From NCBI RefSeq assembly GCF_003014655.1, contig NZ_PYAT01000003.1, positions 124,001-188,000 on the forward strand: a DNA stretch of 64,000 bases. The letters run 5' to 3'. Position 1 is the stretch's first letter; each line of letters begins with the position of its first letter. This document shows, one piece after another, positions 52,098 to 60,034 of this stretch. The stretch comes from Planomicrobium soli. Its GTDB lineage: Bacteria; Bacillota; Bacilli; Bacillales_A; Planococcaceae. The notes below the pieces were generated by a model. It saw only the letters and a list, made by a program, of their open reading frames with translations. It was not told where the DNA came from and did not search any database. A program made the position numbers and the translations under genes.

Positions 52098-52420
52098 TTA
52101 TACAACGTCATATCCTTGGTCTTCAATTTTTTCTTGAATTTCACTTAAAGAAGTTTTGTTAGTGTCACATTTAACTGCCACTTCACCTTTATTTTCTTTG
52201 ATAGCTTTGCCTAAACGATGGTATGTGTGATCTTCCATTAAAGCCAGTGACACTTTATTCATCGCCGATTAAATGACACTAACTTGATGCAGGATATCGA
52301 CACAGTAACAATCGTTTCCGACCATTTATGAACTCAGAGAACTTGCCTCTCAATCCGTTTCAACCGATTCAAAAGCTGCTGCTTATTAGGTTGCTCTATT
52401 GATTTTATCAGATCTTCCAT
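52098..52420 (-). pseudogene. csoR: csoR copper repressor relic fused to the 3' part of copZ
   Basis: From an ATG at 52420 (GGGAGG in front) the frame reads MEDLIKSIEQ ... LLNRLKRIERQVL and stops. A neighbouring frame continues MVGNDCYCVDILHQVSVI, TAA, SAMNKVSLALMEDHTYH, the middle of CsoR with its copper Cys (DCYCVDIL) and His (EDHT). Then it changes without a stop to RLGKAIKENKGEVAVKCDTN ... KIEDQGYDVV, the second half of a CopZ chaperone without its CxxC. Lesions: TGA for GGA, one A missing in CATAAATGG, TAA for CAA, and a deletion joining csoR to copZ. It cannot encode a working repressor. Confidence 0.85.
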
Positions 52421-52440
52421 TCTTTGAACCTCCCGAACAA

Positions 52441-52461
52441 ATATACCCCTCACCCGTATAG
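52441..52461 (-). promoter_or_regulatory. CsoR-like half-site upstream of the csoR relic
   Basis: ATATACCCCTCACCCGTATA contains one ATACCCC arm, matching the copB operator, but the other arm is not complementary. It probably was the autoregulatory site. Confidence 0.4.
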
Positions 52462-52812
52462 TACTGCTAATTTATTTGTTTGTCAAAGCAACTGATTCGT
52501 TTAGCGCTCCATTTTTAGTTTTGATATTACTTTTATAATGCCTATTCCTCTACAGGAATTTGTGCGAACTCAGGCGTACATATAGAATACTGTCGATGGC
52601 AATTGATTATTCCTGTTCCGTTAAACGTACTGTACAGGTTAAGGTCAAATCCGACTTTTCCCCGTCGACCCATAGTTCATACTCCATCACCTAATCAGTG
52701 TTAAATACAATATTTAAAAGATTATCAACAACCAAAAACCGGTTTCCATTTAAGGAATCCGGTTTTTCTAGTTTAAAATCGTAATAAACATGTCTCTACA
52801 GACACGTATAAG
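52462..52812. other. Intergenic region with a micro-frame and a terminator
   Basis: A 26-codon minus-strand frame (52607-52687, MEYELWVDGEKSDLTLTCTV) looks like a truncated gene start. Otherwise I see only the hairpin at 52734-52767. Confidence 0.4.
52734..52767. terminator. Bidirectional terminator
   Basis: AAAAACCGG-TTCC pairs with GGAA-CCGGTTTTT; it lies past the DUF2255 gene on the minus strand. Confidence 0.75.
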
Positions 52813-53196
52813 CTAATTATTAATCGACAGCGGAATAATTTTGACTGTCGCCGCCCTCGACCGCGCACTGATCATCGATTTAAGATAAGGGCTGTGTTGG
52901 TACTTTTTATGATACGCCATGTCAATAAAATCGTTTATTGGACCCTCGACCGATTCGAATTTTACTTCTTTTGCCATGCCGGCGCCAATAATTTTACCCT
53001 CTTTCTGTTTCATAGCGGCCTGGTACCATCGGGAGTTATGCCCATTATAGGCGCGCACATAAAGATGATGGTCAACCACGACAGACCAAACCCAGGTTGG
53101 TGTGCCATAAATTACTCCACCTTCACGAAACGGTGCAATATGCAGGTCATCAGCTGTAGCAATTTTGAGCAGCTCCTCATTTAGCCATTTAATCAT
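52813..53196 (-). CDS. DUF2255 family protein
   Basis: Soluble protein of 127 aa, a full DUF2255 domain: LLKIATADDLHIAPFREGGV, YGTPTWVWSVVVDHHLYVRA, YNGHNSRWYQAAMKQKEGKI. The fold is a split beta-barrel related to pyridoxamine-phosphate-oxidase-like flavin proteins in some classifications; activity unknown. ATG at 53196 with TAGGAGGAGTACC in front. It is monocistronic with a terminator behind it. Confidence 0.85.
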   Translation of the reverse strand: MIKWLNEELLKIATADDLHIAPFREGGVIYGTPTWVWSVVVDHHLYVRAYNGHNSRWYQAAMKQKEGKIIGAGMAKEVKFESVEGPINDFIDMAYHKKYQHSPYLKSMISARSRAATVKIIPLSINN

Positions 53197-53358
53197 GGTA
53201 CTCCTCCTAATATAGGTAGTTTTATTCTAATAATGTGGAATGGATAAAGTGCTACAACGGCCATGCCGTAAAGTTGAAGAATCCCTAGGCTCTCGCGTTA
53301 TTGAAATATGGATGGCTTCAATTTAATGAAAAGGACTATAAGGCCTGAATTTGAAAGC

Positions 53359-54075
53359 TCATTTATCCTCTTTCAACTTCGCAGCTAGTGCCGTTTTTCG
53401 GGCTGGACTCTCCTCCTGCTTTTGAATGAACTTCAAAGCATAATGCGTCCCGGCAATATAGATTCCCATGATCGAAAGGTGATCAATCAAAAATTTTGCC
53501 GTGGACTGGGTACTGAACCAGCCAAATGGACTGTATATGAATAGTTTGGAACCTATCTCCTCTTCAAAGGAAGCATGCACCCCGTAGGCAACAATCAACA
53601 CTGCCAGCGTCCGCAACCCAATGGTACGAATCGGATTTGCACCCTTAATATTCGTCATTCTCCGTACTGAATTGATAAGCATTCCCCAAGATAGACCGAT
53701 ATGAACTGCCATGATGATGAACCCCCAATAGGCCGCCTGAATATGCAATTGCCGCAGCGCCATGTCGTTGTCTATTGGAATAAAGGGAAACAAATCACTC
53801 GAAATCAGCACAGCACTAATCATCATCGCGGCCATTGTTATAAGAAAAAGCATGTTGATTCCTATCTGCAAAATACGACGAACGTTATACTTCCCTTTGA
53901 AAAGCGTCTTATACCAACGTCGATTCAAAAAGTTATGGATCGTGAATTGGACGAGCACTACAATTCCAATGATTTCATGGACCATGTTTCCAGTAATATA
54001 GTAAGCTATTGCGAATAACATAAGAATGGTCATCATTAGATCATTGCCTAGCCTGAACATCAGCTTTCCACTCAT
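53359..54075 (-). CDS. DUF4405 membrane protein, probable b-type cytochrome
   Basis: Integral membrane protein of 238 aa with about six helices. Histidines are placed to ligate heme in helices: IHNFLNRRW in one, LHIQAAYWGFIIMAVHIGLS (two His 14-15 apart) and DHLSIMGIYIAGTHYALKF (two His 13-14 apart), like the cytochrome b subunits of formate dehydrogenase and hydrogenase. I use the ATG at 54075 (GAGGTGCAGGGT); an ATG at 54102 is in frame. It lies 78 nt downstream of a cytochrome P460 lipoprotein gene, suggesting electron exchange between the two. Confidence 0.75.
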   Translation of the reverse strand: MSGKLMFRLGNDLMMTILMLFAIAYYITGNMVHEIIGIVVLVQFTIHNFLNRRWYKTLFKGKYNVRRILQIGINMLFLITMAAMMISAVLISSDLFPFIPIDNDMALRQLHIQAAYWGFIIMAVHIGLSWGMLINSVRRMTNIKGANPIRTIGLRTLAVLIVAYGVHASFEEEIGSKLFIYSPFGWFSTQSTAKFLIDHLSIMGIYIAGTHYALKFIQKQEESPARKTALAAKLKEDK

Positions 54076-54152
54076 ACCCTGCACCTCTTTCTTTTCTTCC
54101 ATTCATCTCTGAATTCGTTATGTAGGCAATATCTTTCCATGGCTCTACTTAC

Positions 54153-54887
54153 TCAGCTCTTAAACTGCTGAATATACAATCTCAGGAGCACCTCTTGAAT
54201 TTTTTTCGATTTTTCTTCTGCTTCTAATAGACGGGTTTCTCCCCTATTGATTCCATTGGTATGGGCAAATCCCTCGCTGACCTTCCATTGCTCTGTCGGA
54301 ACAACTGAGCCAAAAATTTCTCCACTCTTTTCCTTTGATTGCGCGACATCTTCTAAATCAAACTCTTCTAATTGATCCATCGAGTTGATATAGTCATCCC
54401 GCTCCTGATTTGCATGACAGGTAAAGCAACGGCCAATATTATCTTTAGCCACTTCTCTGTCAGGCGTAAACCGTTGGTATTCCCATTCCCCATTGCGTTC
54501 TTCGGGCGAATATTGGGAACCCCACCCTTCCTGCTTTTCCATCACTAAATATTGATCAAGCTCTCCGTCCTTATATCCCACCAAGGTGATGACTGTACCT
54601 CTCGGAAATTCCTCTCCGTTCTGCGCTGCTTCGATCGCTTCTTCGCTGTTTATATAAATGTCTTCATGAATATCGCCCCGGTCATATGTCGCAAACACAA
54701 TTCCCTCTTCAAGATCTTCAGGAAATTCAACAAGATGGGCTCCAGAACCGATCTCATCAAATTCCTGACCTTGCCCTGAAGTTTCCTCCCCATTTTGCAG
54801 AGCAGAATCCGCAGATTCATTATCTTCGCTGCAAGCTGTTAGGGTGAGCGCAAAAAGTATTCCAAGCAACCTCAAAATTCGTTTCAT
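54153..54887 (-). CDS. Cytochrome P460 family lipoprotein (c-type heme)
   Basis: Extracytoplasmic lipoprotein of 244 aa. Signal and lipobox: LLGILFALTLTAC. A linker of acidic residues is followed by the P460 domain (VFATYDRGDIHEDIYINSEE, VITLVGYKDGELDQYLVMEK) and a single CFTCH heme site (C154, C157, H158). P460 proteins oxidise hydroxylamine or bind NO in ammonia oxidisers; Gram-positive members are uncharacterised. ATG at 54887 with GGGGGATACAGA upstream. It pairs with the downstream DUF4405 membrane protein. Confidence 0.85.
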   Translation of the reverse strand: MKRILRLLGILFALTLTACSEDNESADSALQNGEETSGQGQEFDEIGSGAHLVEFPEDLEEGIVFATYDRGDIHEDIYINSEEAIEAAQNGEEFPRGTVITLVGYKDGELDQYLVMEKQEGWGSQYSPEERNGEWEYQRFTPDREVAKDNIGRCFTCHANQERDDYINSMDQLEEFDLEDVAQSKEKSGEIFGSVVPTEQWKVSEGFAHTNGINRGETRLLEAEEKSKKIQEVLLRLYIQQFKS

Positions 54888-54995
54888 TCTGTATCCCCCT
54901 AATTTCATCCTATGATTCTGTATTCTTCACCTTTTGGTTTTTATCCAGTTATCTATCCCCCTGCACTTGTTGTCGACTTTCTTTATTATTCAAAT

Positions 54996-56195
54996 TTAAG
55001 TTAATGCACTTGCCTTTTCCTGCAACTTTCTTTCCGTCGTTTCTACTACAGCGGTGTATTTAGTATTTCTGAGCCAGATAAACAGCAAACTCAATAATGC
55101 GGCAAATATGCCGGCCAGGATTACATGGGAAGTCCCTAATGATGCAATGAATAAGCCACCCGCTGCTGCCCCGACTGTTGTCCCGATATTTACAGACGAC
55201 AAGAACAAGCCGTTTGCAAAATCAGGAGCTTCCGTTGCAGCAGAGGAAACTACATATTGGGTAAGATTTGCCCCTATTCCAGCCAGGATTCCCCAGAAGA
55301 ATATCAGGACAGCTGCCGGGAAAGTAAATTGGCCAGTGAAAAATAAAATGATATATAGAAGACCTACCAAAACGGGAACATATACCATTGTTTTCATAGG
55401 ATTAGAGGTGAGCAGTTTACCAGCCCATATATTCCCGATCACATTAGCTGCACCGTAAATCAATAATATGAAACTCGTTACATTCGCGGATACATTCGTT
55501 ACTGTTTGCAGATATTCTGCCAAGTAGCTGAAAACCGCGAAAATGGCTGCGTTAAACAAAAGAGCCGTTAGAATCGAAAACCAGGTTAGTGATTTTTTCA
55601 GTATTTTTAATTGTGAGCCATAGGAAATTCTTTCATTGACCGGTATGGATGGTATGAATAGAAGGGTCGAGATAAGCACCAGGAAATTGACAATGGCAAA
55701 AAAGGAAAGTGCCACTTGCAAATTAAACATGTTGGCCATAAAACTTGCGATTGGAACTCCGATTACCATTCCTGCGGATACTCCGATAAATATTTTTGAA
55801 ATGGCTTTTGGTACATCCTTGATCTTTACCGAATTGGCCGCTACCGAAAATGCCAACGATACATACACGGGATGGAAAAGCGCCGGGATAAGGCGGGCAA
55901 TCAATAAAACGGTAAAGCTTGATGTAAAGATAGAAATGACATTCCCTGCCACAAAGATACTTAAGACAAGGACCATCACTTTCTTTCGATTAAGCCTTGA
56001 AAACAGTAAGGGCATTGTTGGCCCGGATATAGCCACTCCTATAGCAAAAATACTCACAAGCCAGCCCGCTGTGGCAACACTGACACCAAACTGATCCGCA
56101 ATGTTCGGCAATATTCCGATAAACCCCATCTCGGTGTTCAAGATGCCAAAAACACCGACGGTCAAAATGAATACAATTAAATTGTTTTCTTTCAT
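54996..56195 (-). CDS. MFS transporter (DHA1 family, AraJ/YdhP-like)
   Basis: Twelve-helix efflux protein, 399 aa. Helix 1-2 with EMGFIGILPNIADQFGVSVA TAGWLVSIFAIGV, then the loop GPTMPLLFSRLNRKKVMVL that corresponds to MFS motif A, and a later ISKIFIGVSAGMVIGVPIAS helix with the antiporter-like Gly pattern. ATG at 56195 behind AGGAGTTATTTTT. It is divergent from a LysR regulator, the usual arrangement for control of an exporter. Substrate unknown; sugars, drugs or aromatic compounds are all possible. Confidence 0.9.
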   Translation of the reverse strand: MKENNLIVFILTVGVFGILNTEMGFIGILPNIADQFGVSVATAGWLVSIFAIGVAISGPTMPLLFSRLNRKKVMVLVLSIFVAGNVISIFTSSFTVLLIARLIPALFHPVYVSLAFSVAANSVKIKDVPKAISKIFIGVSAGMVIGVPIASFMANMFNLQVALSFFAIVNFLVLISTLLFIPSIPVNERISYGSQLKILKKSLTWFSILTALLFNAAIFAVFSYLAEYLQTVTNVSANVTSFILLIYGAANVIGNIWAGKLLTSNPMKTMVYVPVLVGLLYIILFFTGQFTFPAAVLIFFWGILAGIGANLTQYVVSSAATEAPDFANGLFLSSVNIGTTVGAAAGGLFIASLGTSHVILAGIFAALLSLLFIWLRNTKYTAVVETTERKLQEKASALT

Positions 56196-56303
56196 AAAAA
56201 TAACTCCTATCTTAATGTAAAGAATTAATATCAGTTTTTAGAAAATTTCCTATGGACGTAAAAGATGTTTTTTCCATTCTACTGCCTATAGCTATTCATT
56301 ACT

Positions 56304-56315
56304 AATACCTATATC
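56304..56315. promoter_or_regulatory. Shared 12-bp motif between the MFS and LysR genes
   Basis: AATACCTATATC occurs here and again at 59346-59357 upstream of the hydrolase gene. GATATC follows here (56317-56322), giving a short dyad. It is a candidate binding site of the LysR protein. Confidence 0.45.
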
Positions 56316-56386
56316 TGATATCTTGAAATGCTTTTAACGCATTTCATATTTGTGTATAATAATTAAAAAAGAAGGTGAGCAAAGTT

Positions 56387-57301
56387 ATGGAACTAAGGGT
56401 ATTACGTTATTTTTTGACTGTCGCGAGAGAAGGCAGCATTACGGCAGCAGCTAATTTTTTGCATGTGACACAACCGACTTTATCAAGGCAGTTAAAAGAT
56501 TTAGAGGAGACGTTAGGTAAAAAATTATTTATCCGAAAAAGCCACAATATCGCCTTGACAGATGAAGGAATGATTCTCAGAAAGAGAGCAGAAGAAATCC
56601 TGAATATGGTCGAGAAGGTGGAAGAAGAGTTTCAGTCAATGGAAGAAACAATCGGCGGTGATATCTATATCGGCGGCGGGGAAACAGATGCGATGAAATT
56701 GATTGCTCAAGTTGCAAAAGCGGTTCAGCAAAACTACCCCAACATCAAATATCACCTGTACAGTGGAAACTCTGATGATGTGACAGAGCAGCTGGATAAG
56801 GGTTTGCTGGATTTTGGCATACTGATCCAGCCGGCCGATCTGTCAAAATACAATTACATCAACCTTCCGGCCAAGGACCAATGGGGAGTTGTCATGCGAA
56901 AAGATAGCCCGTTAGCTCTCAAAAAAAGTATACAAAGAACCGATTTAGCAGATCTTCCCCTCATATTATCTAGGCAAGCGATTAAACAGGGATTATCCAG
57001 CAATGAATTTTCCCAGTGGTTTGGTGAGGATTACGACAAATTGAATGTGGTCACTACCTATAACCTCGCCTATAATGCAGCCATTATGGTCGAAGAAGGA
57101 ATGGGCTATGCCGTCTCCCTTGATAAAATCGTAAATACATCGAGTGAAAGCAAGCTTTGTTATCGACCGCTAGAACCGAAGCTTGAATCTGGCCTGAATA
57201 TCATCTGGAAAAAACATCAGGTTTTTTCAAAAGCTGCTCAAGTGTTTTTTGATGAGATGCAGCATCAATTTTCAACCGGCTGGTCTGGCAAACAAGAATG
57301 A
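56387..57301 (+). CDS. LysR family transcriptional regulator
   Basis: Regulator of 304 aa, full LysR length. The N-terminal winged helix reads LRVLRYFLTVAREGSITAAA, NFLHVTQPTLSRQLKDLEET LGKKLFIR; the rest is the two-lobe effector domain (DIYIGGGETDAMKLIAQVAK, LDFGILIQPADLSKYNYINL, YAVSLDKIV). ATG at 56387 with AGAAGGTGAGC in front. It probably controls the divergent MFS gene and, from the shared motif, the alpha/beta hydrolase at 58165. Effector unknown. Confidence 0.92.
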   Translation: MELRVLRYFLTVAREGSITAAANFLHVTQPTLSRQLKDLEETLGKKLFIRKSHNIALTDEGMILRKRAEEILNMVEKVEEEFQSMEETIGGDIYIGGGETDAMKLIAQVAKAVQQNYPNIKYHLYSGNSDDVTEQLDKGLLDFGILIQPADLSKYNYINLPAKDQWGVVMRKDSPLALKKSIQRTDLADLPLILSRQAIKQGLSSNEFSQWFGEDYDKLNVVTTYNLAYNAAIMVEEGMGYAVSLDKIVNTSSESKLCYRPLEPKLESGLNIIWKKHQVFSKAAQVFFDEMQHQFSTGWSGKQE

Positions 57302-57355
57302 CCTTTTTTTCAAAAGAAGAATCTGTTGTTCTTGCAAACACTTTGACTCACTTAA

Positions 57356-57385
57356 AGACCCCCTTCATATTATTGAAGGGGGTCT
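57356..57385. terminator. Bidirectional terminator between LysR and the lipoprotein gene
   Basis: AGACCCCCTTCA pairs exactly with TGAAGGGGGTCT across a 6-nt loop. Confidence 0.8.
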
Positions 57386-57399
57386 ATTCGCTTTCTTTT

Positions 57400-57969
57400 T
57401 TACTTGTTATTTTCAGCTAAATCAAGAACAACATTTATATCACCAGCTCCAACAGCTTGAGCAAATCTTTCCACGTCTTCAATATAGCCAAGACGGGTGT
57501 AGTTAAAGGAAGTAGAAAATTTTTCATAGAATAATACCAGACAATTGTCACCATAAAGCATGATTTCTCCCTCCTTTATAACACCGGGGCTTTCAGAATC
57601 TGTCGGGAGGCTATCCGGAAGATAATAGAACTTTTCATTCCTATGAAGATCCTCCATCCTTATTCTTAAAGGAAGTAATTCAACCAATGCTTGTGTTGTC
57701 CGGTTATCGTAAAGTTTTGCTAGGAATATTTCATCGCCTATTTTTATATTTATAGTTAGCAGAGCTGACATATCAGCTTCCTCCCTTTCCTGGTTAATTT
57801 CACTGCTTTGCCCTTCTTCTACAACCGTCTTTTCACTTTTTGCGTTAGATTTACTTTTTTGCATTTCCTCTGTATCCGTCTCTTCTGTTTCATTTTTTTG
57901 ACTAGCAGAACAAGCAGTCAGGCTGAAACAAAACATAAAGATACACAGTATTAAAAAGATTATTTTCAT
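57400..57969 (-). CDS. Lipoprotein with cyclophilin-like domain
   Basis: Exported lipoprotein of 189 aa. Signal: IIFLILCIFMFCFSLTAC with lipobox LTAC. A charged linker (residues about 22-66) leads to a cyclophilin-like barrel: INIKIGDEIFLAKLYDNRTT, LLPLRIRMEDLHRNEKFYYL PDSLP, EGEIMLYGDNCLVLFYEKFS and YTRLGYIEDVERFAQAVG. The family is widespread with flavodoxin, aldo/keto reductase and LysR neighbours, but its biochemical role is unknown; peptidyl-prolyl isomerase residues are not evident. ATG at 57969; AGAAAGGGGCATCGGAA in front. Confidence 0.85.
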   Translation of the reverse strand: MKIIFLILCIFMFCFSLTACSASQKNETEETDTEEMQKSKSNAKSEKTVVEEGQSSEINQEREEADMSALLTINIKIGDEIFLAKLYDNRTTQALVELLPLRIRMEDLHRNEKFYYLPDSLPTDSESPGVIKEGEIMLYGDNCLVLFYEKFSTSFNYTRLGYIEDVERFAQAVGAGDINVVLDLAENNK

Positions 57970-58053
57970 TTCCGATGCCCCTTTCTTTCAAAATTCCGCC
58001 TTAATTTAAGCTTTCCTACCGTTTCTTGAACTCTATATCGGGCAAGGATTTTC

Positions 58054-58097
58054 AAAATAAAAAGTGTGAATCCGACAAGGCTATGAGGGATTCACAC
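58054..58097 (-). terminator. Terminator of the alpha/beta hydrolase gene
   Basis: GTGTGAATCC pairs with GGATTCACAC; T-rich run on the minus strand. Confidence 0.8.
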
Positions 58098-58164
58098 AGA
58101 AGCTTTATTTAGACTGCGATCAACTCCAAAAACTTCCTATCTACAAAATAAATCTAGTGTATTT

Positions 58165-59286
58165 TTAAAGATTTTCTTGGAAGAAAGACTCCAATTTGTC
58201 AAAAGGGATCAACTCCCAATTGTCGTATAAATCCACATGTCCTGCATCCGGTACAATGTGAATTTCTTTCTCTTCGCCAGCTAGCGCGTAAGCGTCTTCA
58301 CTATAGTATCTGGAATGGGCATTCTCACCTGCAATGAACAGCAGCGGGCGCGGACTGATCGTCTTTATTTGCTCAAGCGGGAAGAAGTTCATCAACGCCC
58401 CTCTGCTGGTCAAGCTCATAGGCATGGAGCGAGGATGTTGCCCCCTAGGAGTACCATAGTATTCGGCAAACTCTGCTGCAGCTGCTACTTGTGAAGGTTT
58501 TAGTTCGACAGCAGAGCCTACTAAGTCTTGTACCGGTTCACCGCCTTCAGCCTCAATCCAGCGCTGTTCAGCGGCTTCTTCAAGAGCCGTTCTCCATTCT
58601 TCTTCAGTCATCACCTCTTCCGCTACCGGTGCTAATCCCAATCCTTCTCGATGGGCGCGGCCCATATCGTACATGCTGACTGTCGCTACAGCCTGCAAGC
58701 GAGGATCAGTCTGTGCAGCATTGATTGTAAAACCGGCACTTCCACAAATACCGATGACACCAATACGGTCACGATCCACTCCATTGTGCGTTCCTAAAAA
58801 GTCTACTGCTGCACTGAAATCTTCAACAAAAGCTTCAGGTGAAGCGATATTACGTGGTTCCCCGCCGCTTTCGCCATTATAGGAAGCGTCAAAAGCAACG
58901 GTTACAAAACCGCGTTCTGCCATCTCTTGAGCATACAAGCCGGAAGTCTGTTCTTTCACACCACCAAACGGATGCCCTACAATGATTGCAGGCATTTTAA
59001 CTGAGGGATCTATATCTTTAGGGGTATACATATCGGCAACCAACTCAATGCCAAGCCTATTTTCGAAAGCCACTTTTTCATGAGTCACCTCGTCACTCTG
59101 AGGAAAAGTCTTGTCCCATTCCGAAGCGTTTACTGCACTCTCTTGAACCGAGCTTTTTTCATTTTCATTTTGACTGTCTCCATTATTGGCTGGATTGCCT
59201 TCTCCGCCTGTGGCGAAAACAATAGCGCTAACTAAAATCAAGACCAGGGCAGCTGTTCCAACTGTTGCTAATAATTTTTTACTCAT
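58165..59286 (-). CDS. Exported alpha/beta hydrolase (YcjY/dienelactone-hydrolase-like)
   Basis: Protein of 373 aa with an N-terminal helix (LLATVGTAALVLILVSAIVF) and then the hydrolase fold: GHPFGGVKEQTSGLYAQEMA, VDRDRIGVIGICGSAGFTIN with a GICGS nucleophile elbow (Cys or Ser, as in dienelactone hydrolases), RPLLFIAGENAHSRYYSEDA with the acid and PDAGHVDLYD with the catalytic His. ATG at 59286 has AGGAGGGTTAAG in front. The upstream dyad shares a motif with the LysR/MFS intergenic region, suggesting the same regulon. Substrate unknown. Confidence 0.88.
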   Translation of the reverse strand: MSKKLLATVGTAALVLILVSAIVFATGGEGNPANNGDSQNENEKSSVQESAVNASEWDKTFPQSDEVTHEKVAFENRLGIELVADMYTPKDIDPSVKMPAIIVGHPFGGVKEQTSGLYAQEMAERGFVTVAFDASYNGESGGEPRNIASPEAFVEDFSAAVDFLGTHNGVDRDRIGVIGICGSAGFTINAAQTDPRLQAVATVSMYDMGRAHREGLGLAPVAEEVMTEEEWRTALEEAAEQRWIEAEGGEPVQDLVGSAVELKPSQVAAAAEFAEYYGTPRGQHPRSMPMSLTSRGALMNFFPLEQIKTISPRPLLFIAGENAHSRYYSEDAYALAGEEKEIHIVPDAGHVDLYDNWELIPFDKLESFFQENL

Positions 59287-59345
59287 CTTAACCCTCCTAT
59301 TTTTTATTTTCACTACCATCATAAATCGGCAAAATTCAAATAACC

Positions 59346-59378
59346 AATACCTATATCAAATAAGCAGATATACTTATT
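59346..59378 (-). promoter_or_regulatory. Dyad upstream of the hydrolase gene, shared with the LysR/MFS region
   Basis: AATACCTATATC, 9 bp, GATATACTTATT: the arms are complementary at 10 of 12 positions, and the left arm is identical to 56304-56315. Confidence 0.45.
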
Positions 59379-59992
59379 AGGCATATGAAGTCTATTAAGG
59401 AAATTTTATTATTAAGGTGCTTTATCGCTGACTCAAATTAACAAAGTATTTCTAGAAGCAAAATAATTTTATCTATCACAAGTCACATTCGCTAATTTAT
59501 ACTAACTTTTACTATTTGCTTTCAGATTTAGAACGGCAGCGTAAAGGCATTGATTTTGCTTTATAAAATCGTATTCCATTTGGCAGAGTTCCAGATTTGG
59601 CCGAAACTGGTGTTGATGTGAGTACAGTATGTAGTGCAGATGCCTCAGATGTTCGTTCACTCCGGGATTTTGTCCATCTCTGTTGAAGGGCTCTCTATCA
59701 ACTAGAGTCTCCTCGCTTGAAACTGAAAATCTATAAACTATTGGGAATGATTGGGGTTCCCAGGAACGTTTTTGTGACGAACCAGTATTGGCTGATCTTT
59801 CCGCCACGCGTATTTTTATGGTGTTGATTTTAGGGCTTCACGGCCATCGTAGAAAGGCTTACATACAAGCAAGACCGCCCGCTAAATTGCCTAATATATA
59901 AGCACCCTAAACAATCACTGTATGGCACTTTCTTTTTCAGGGATGGAAGATAAAAGAACGTAGACAAAACGAGCAAATTGTTTTTATGACGA
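59379..59992. other. Intergenic region with possible gene remnants
   Basis: About 610 bp. A 101-codon minus-strand frame (59502-59807) lacks a ribosome site. Farther up, stretches GAYILGNLAGGLACM and PFYDGREALKSTP lie in two frames near 59820-59910, so a decayed minus-strand gene is possible. I cannot name it. Confidence 0.35.
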
Positions 59993-60026
59993 AAAAAAGA
60001 CAAGAGCTTAAGCTCTTGTCTTTTTT
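59993..60026. terminator. Terminator of vpr
   Basis: A perfect palindrome, AAAAAAGACAAGAGCTT and its complement, followed by T on either strand; it ends 8 nt from the vpr stop. Confidence 0.9.
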
Positions 60027-60034
60027 AGTAGAAT

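Noticed and set aside
52098..52262. Free-standing HMA-type metal chaperone with HTYH in place of CxxC
   Set aside because: The N-terminal part (MNKVSLALMEDHTYH) is the CsoR segment, and the preceding frames complete CsoR, so this is a csoR-copZ fusion relic, not a novel His-type chaperone.
59502..59807. 101-codon minus-strand frame
   Set aside because: No ribosome site or known pattern; treated as possible remnant sequence in the intergenic entry rather than as a gene.
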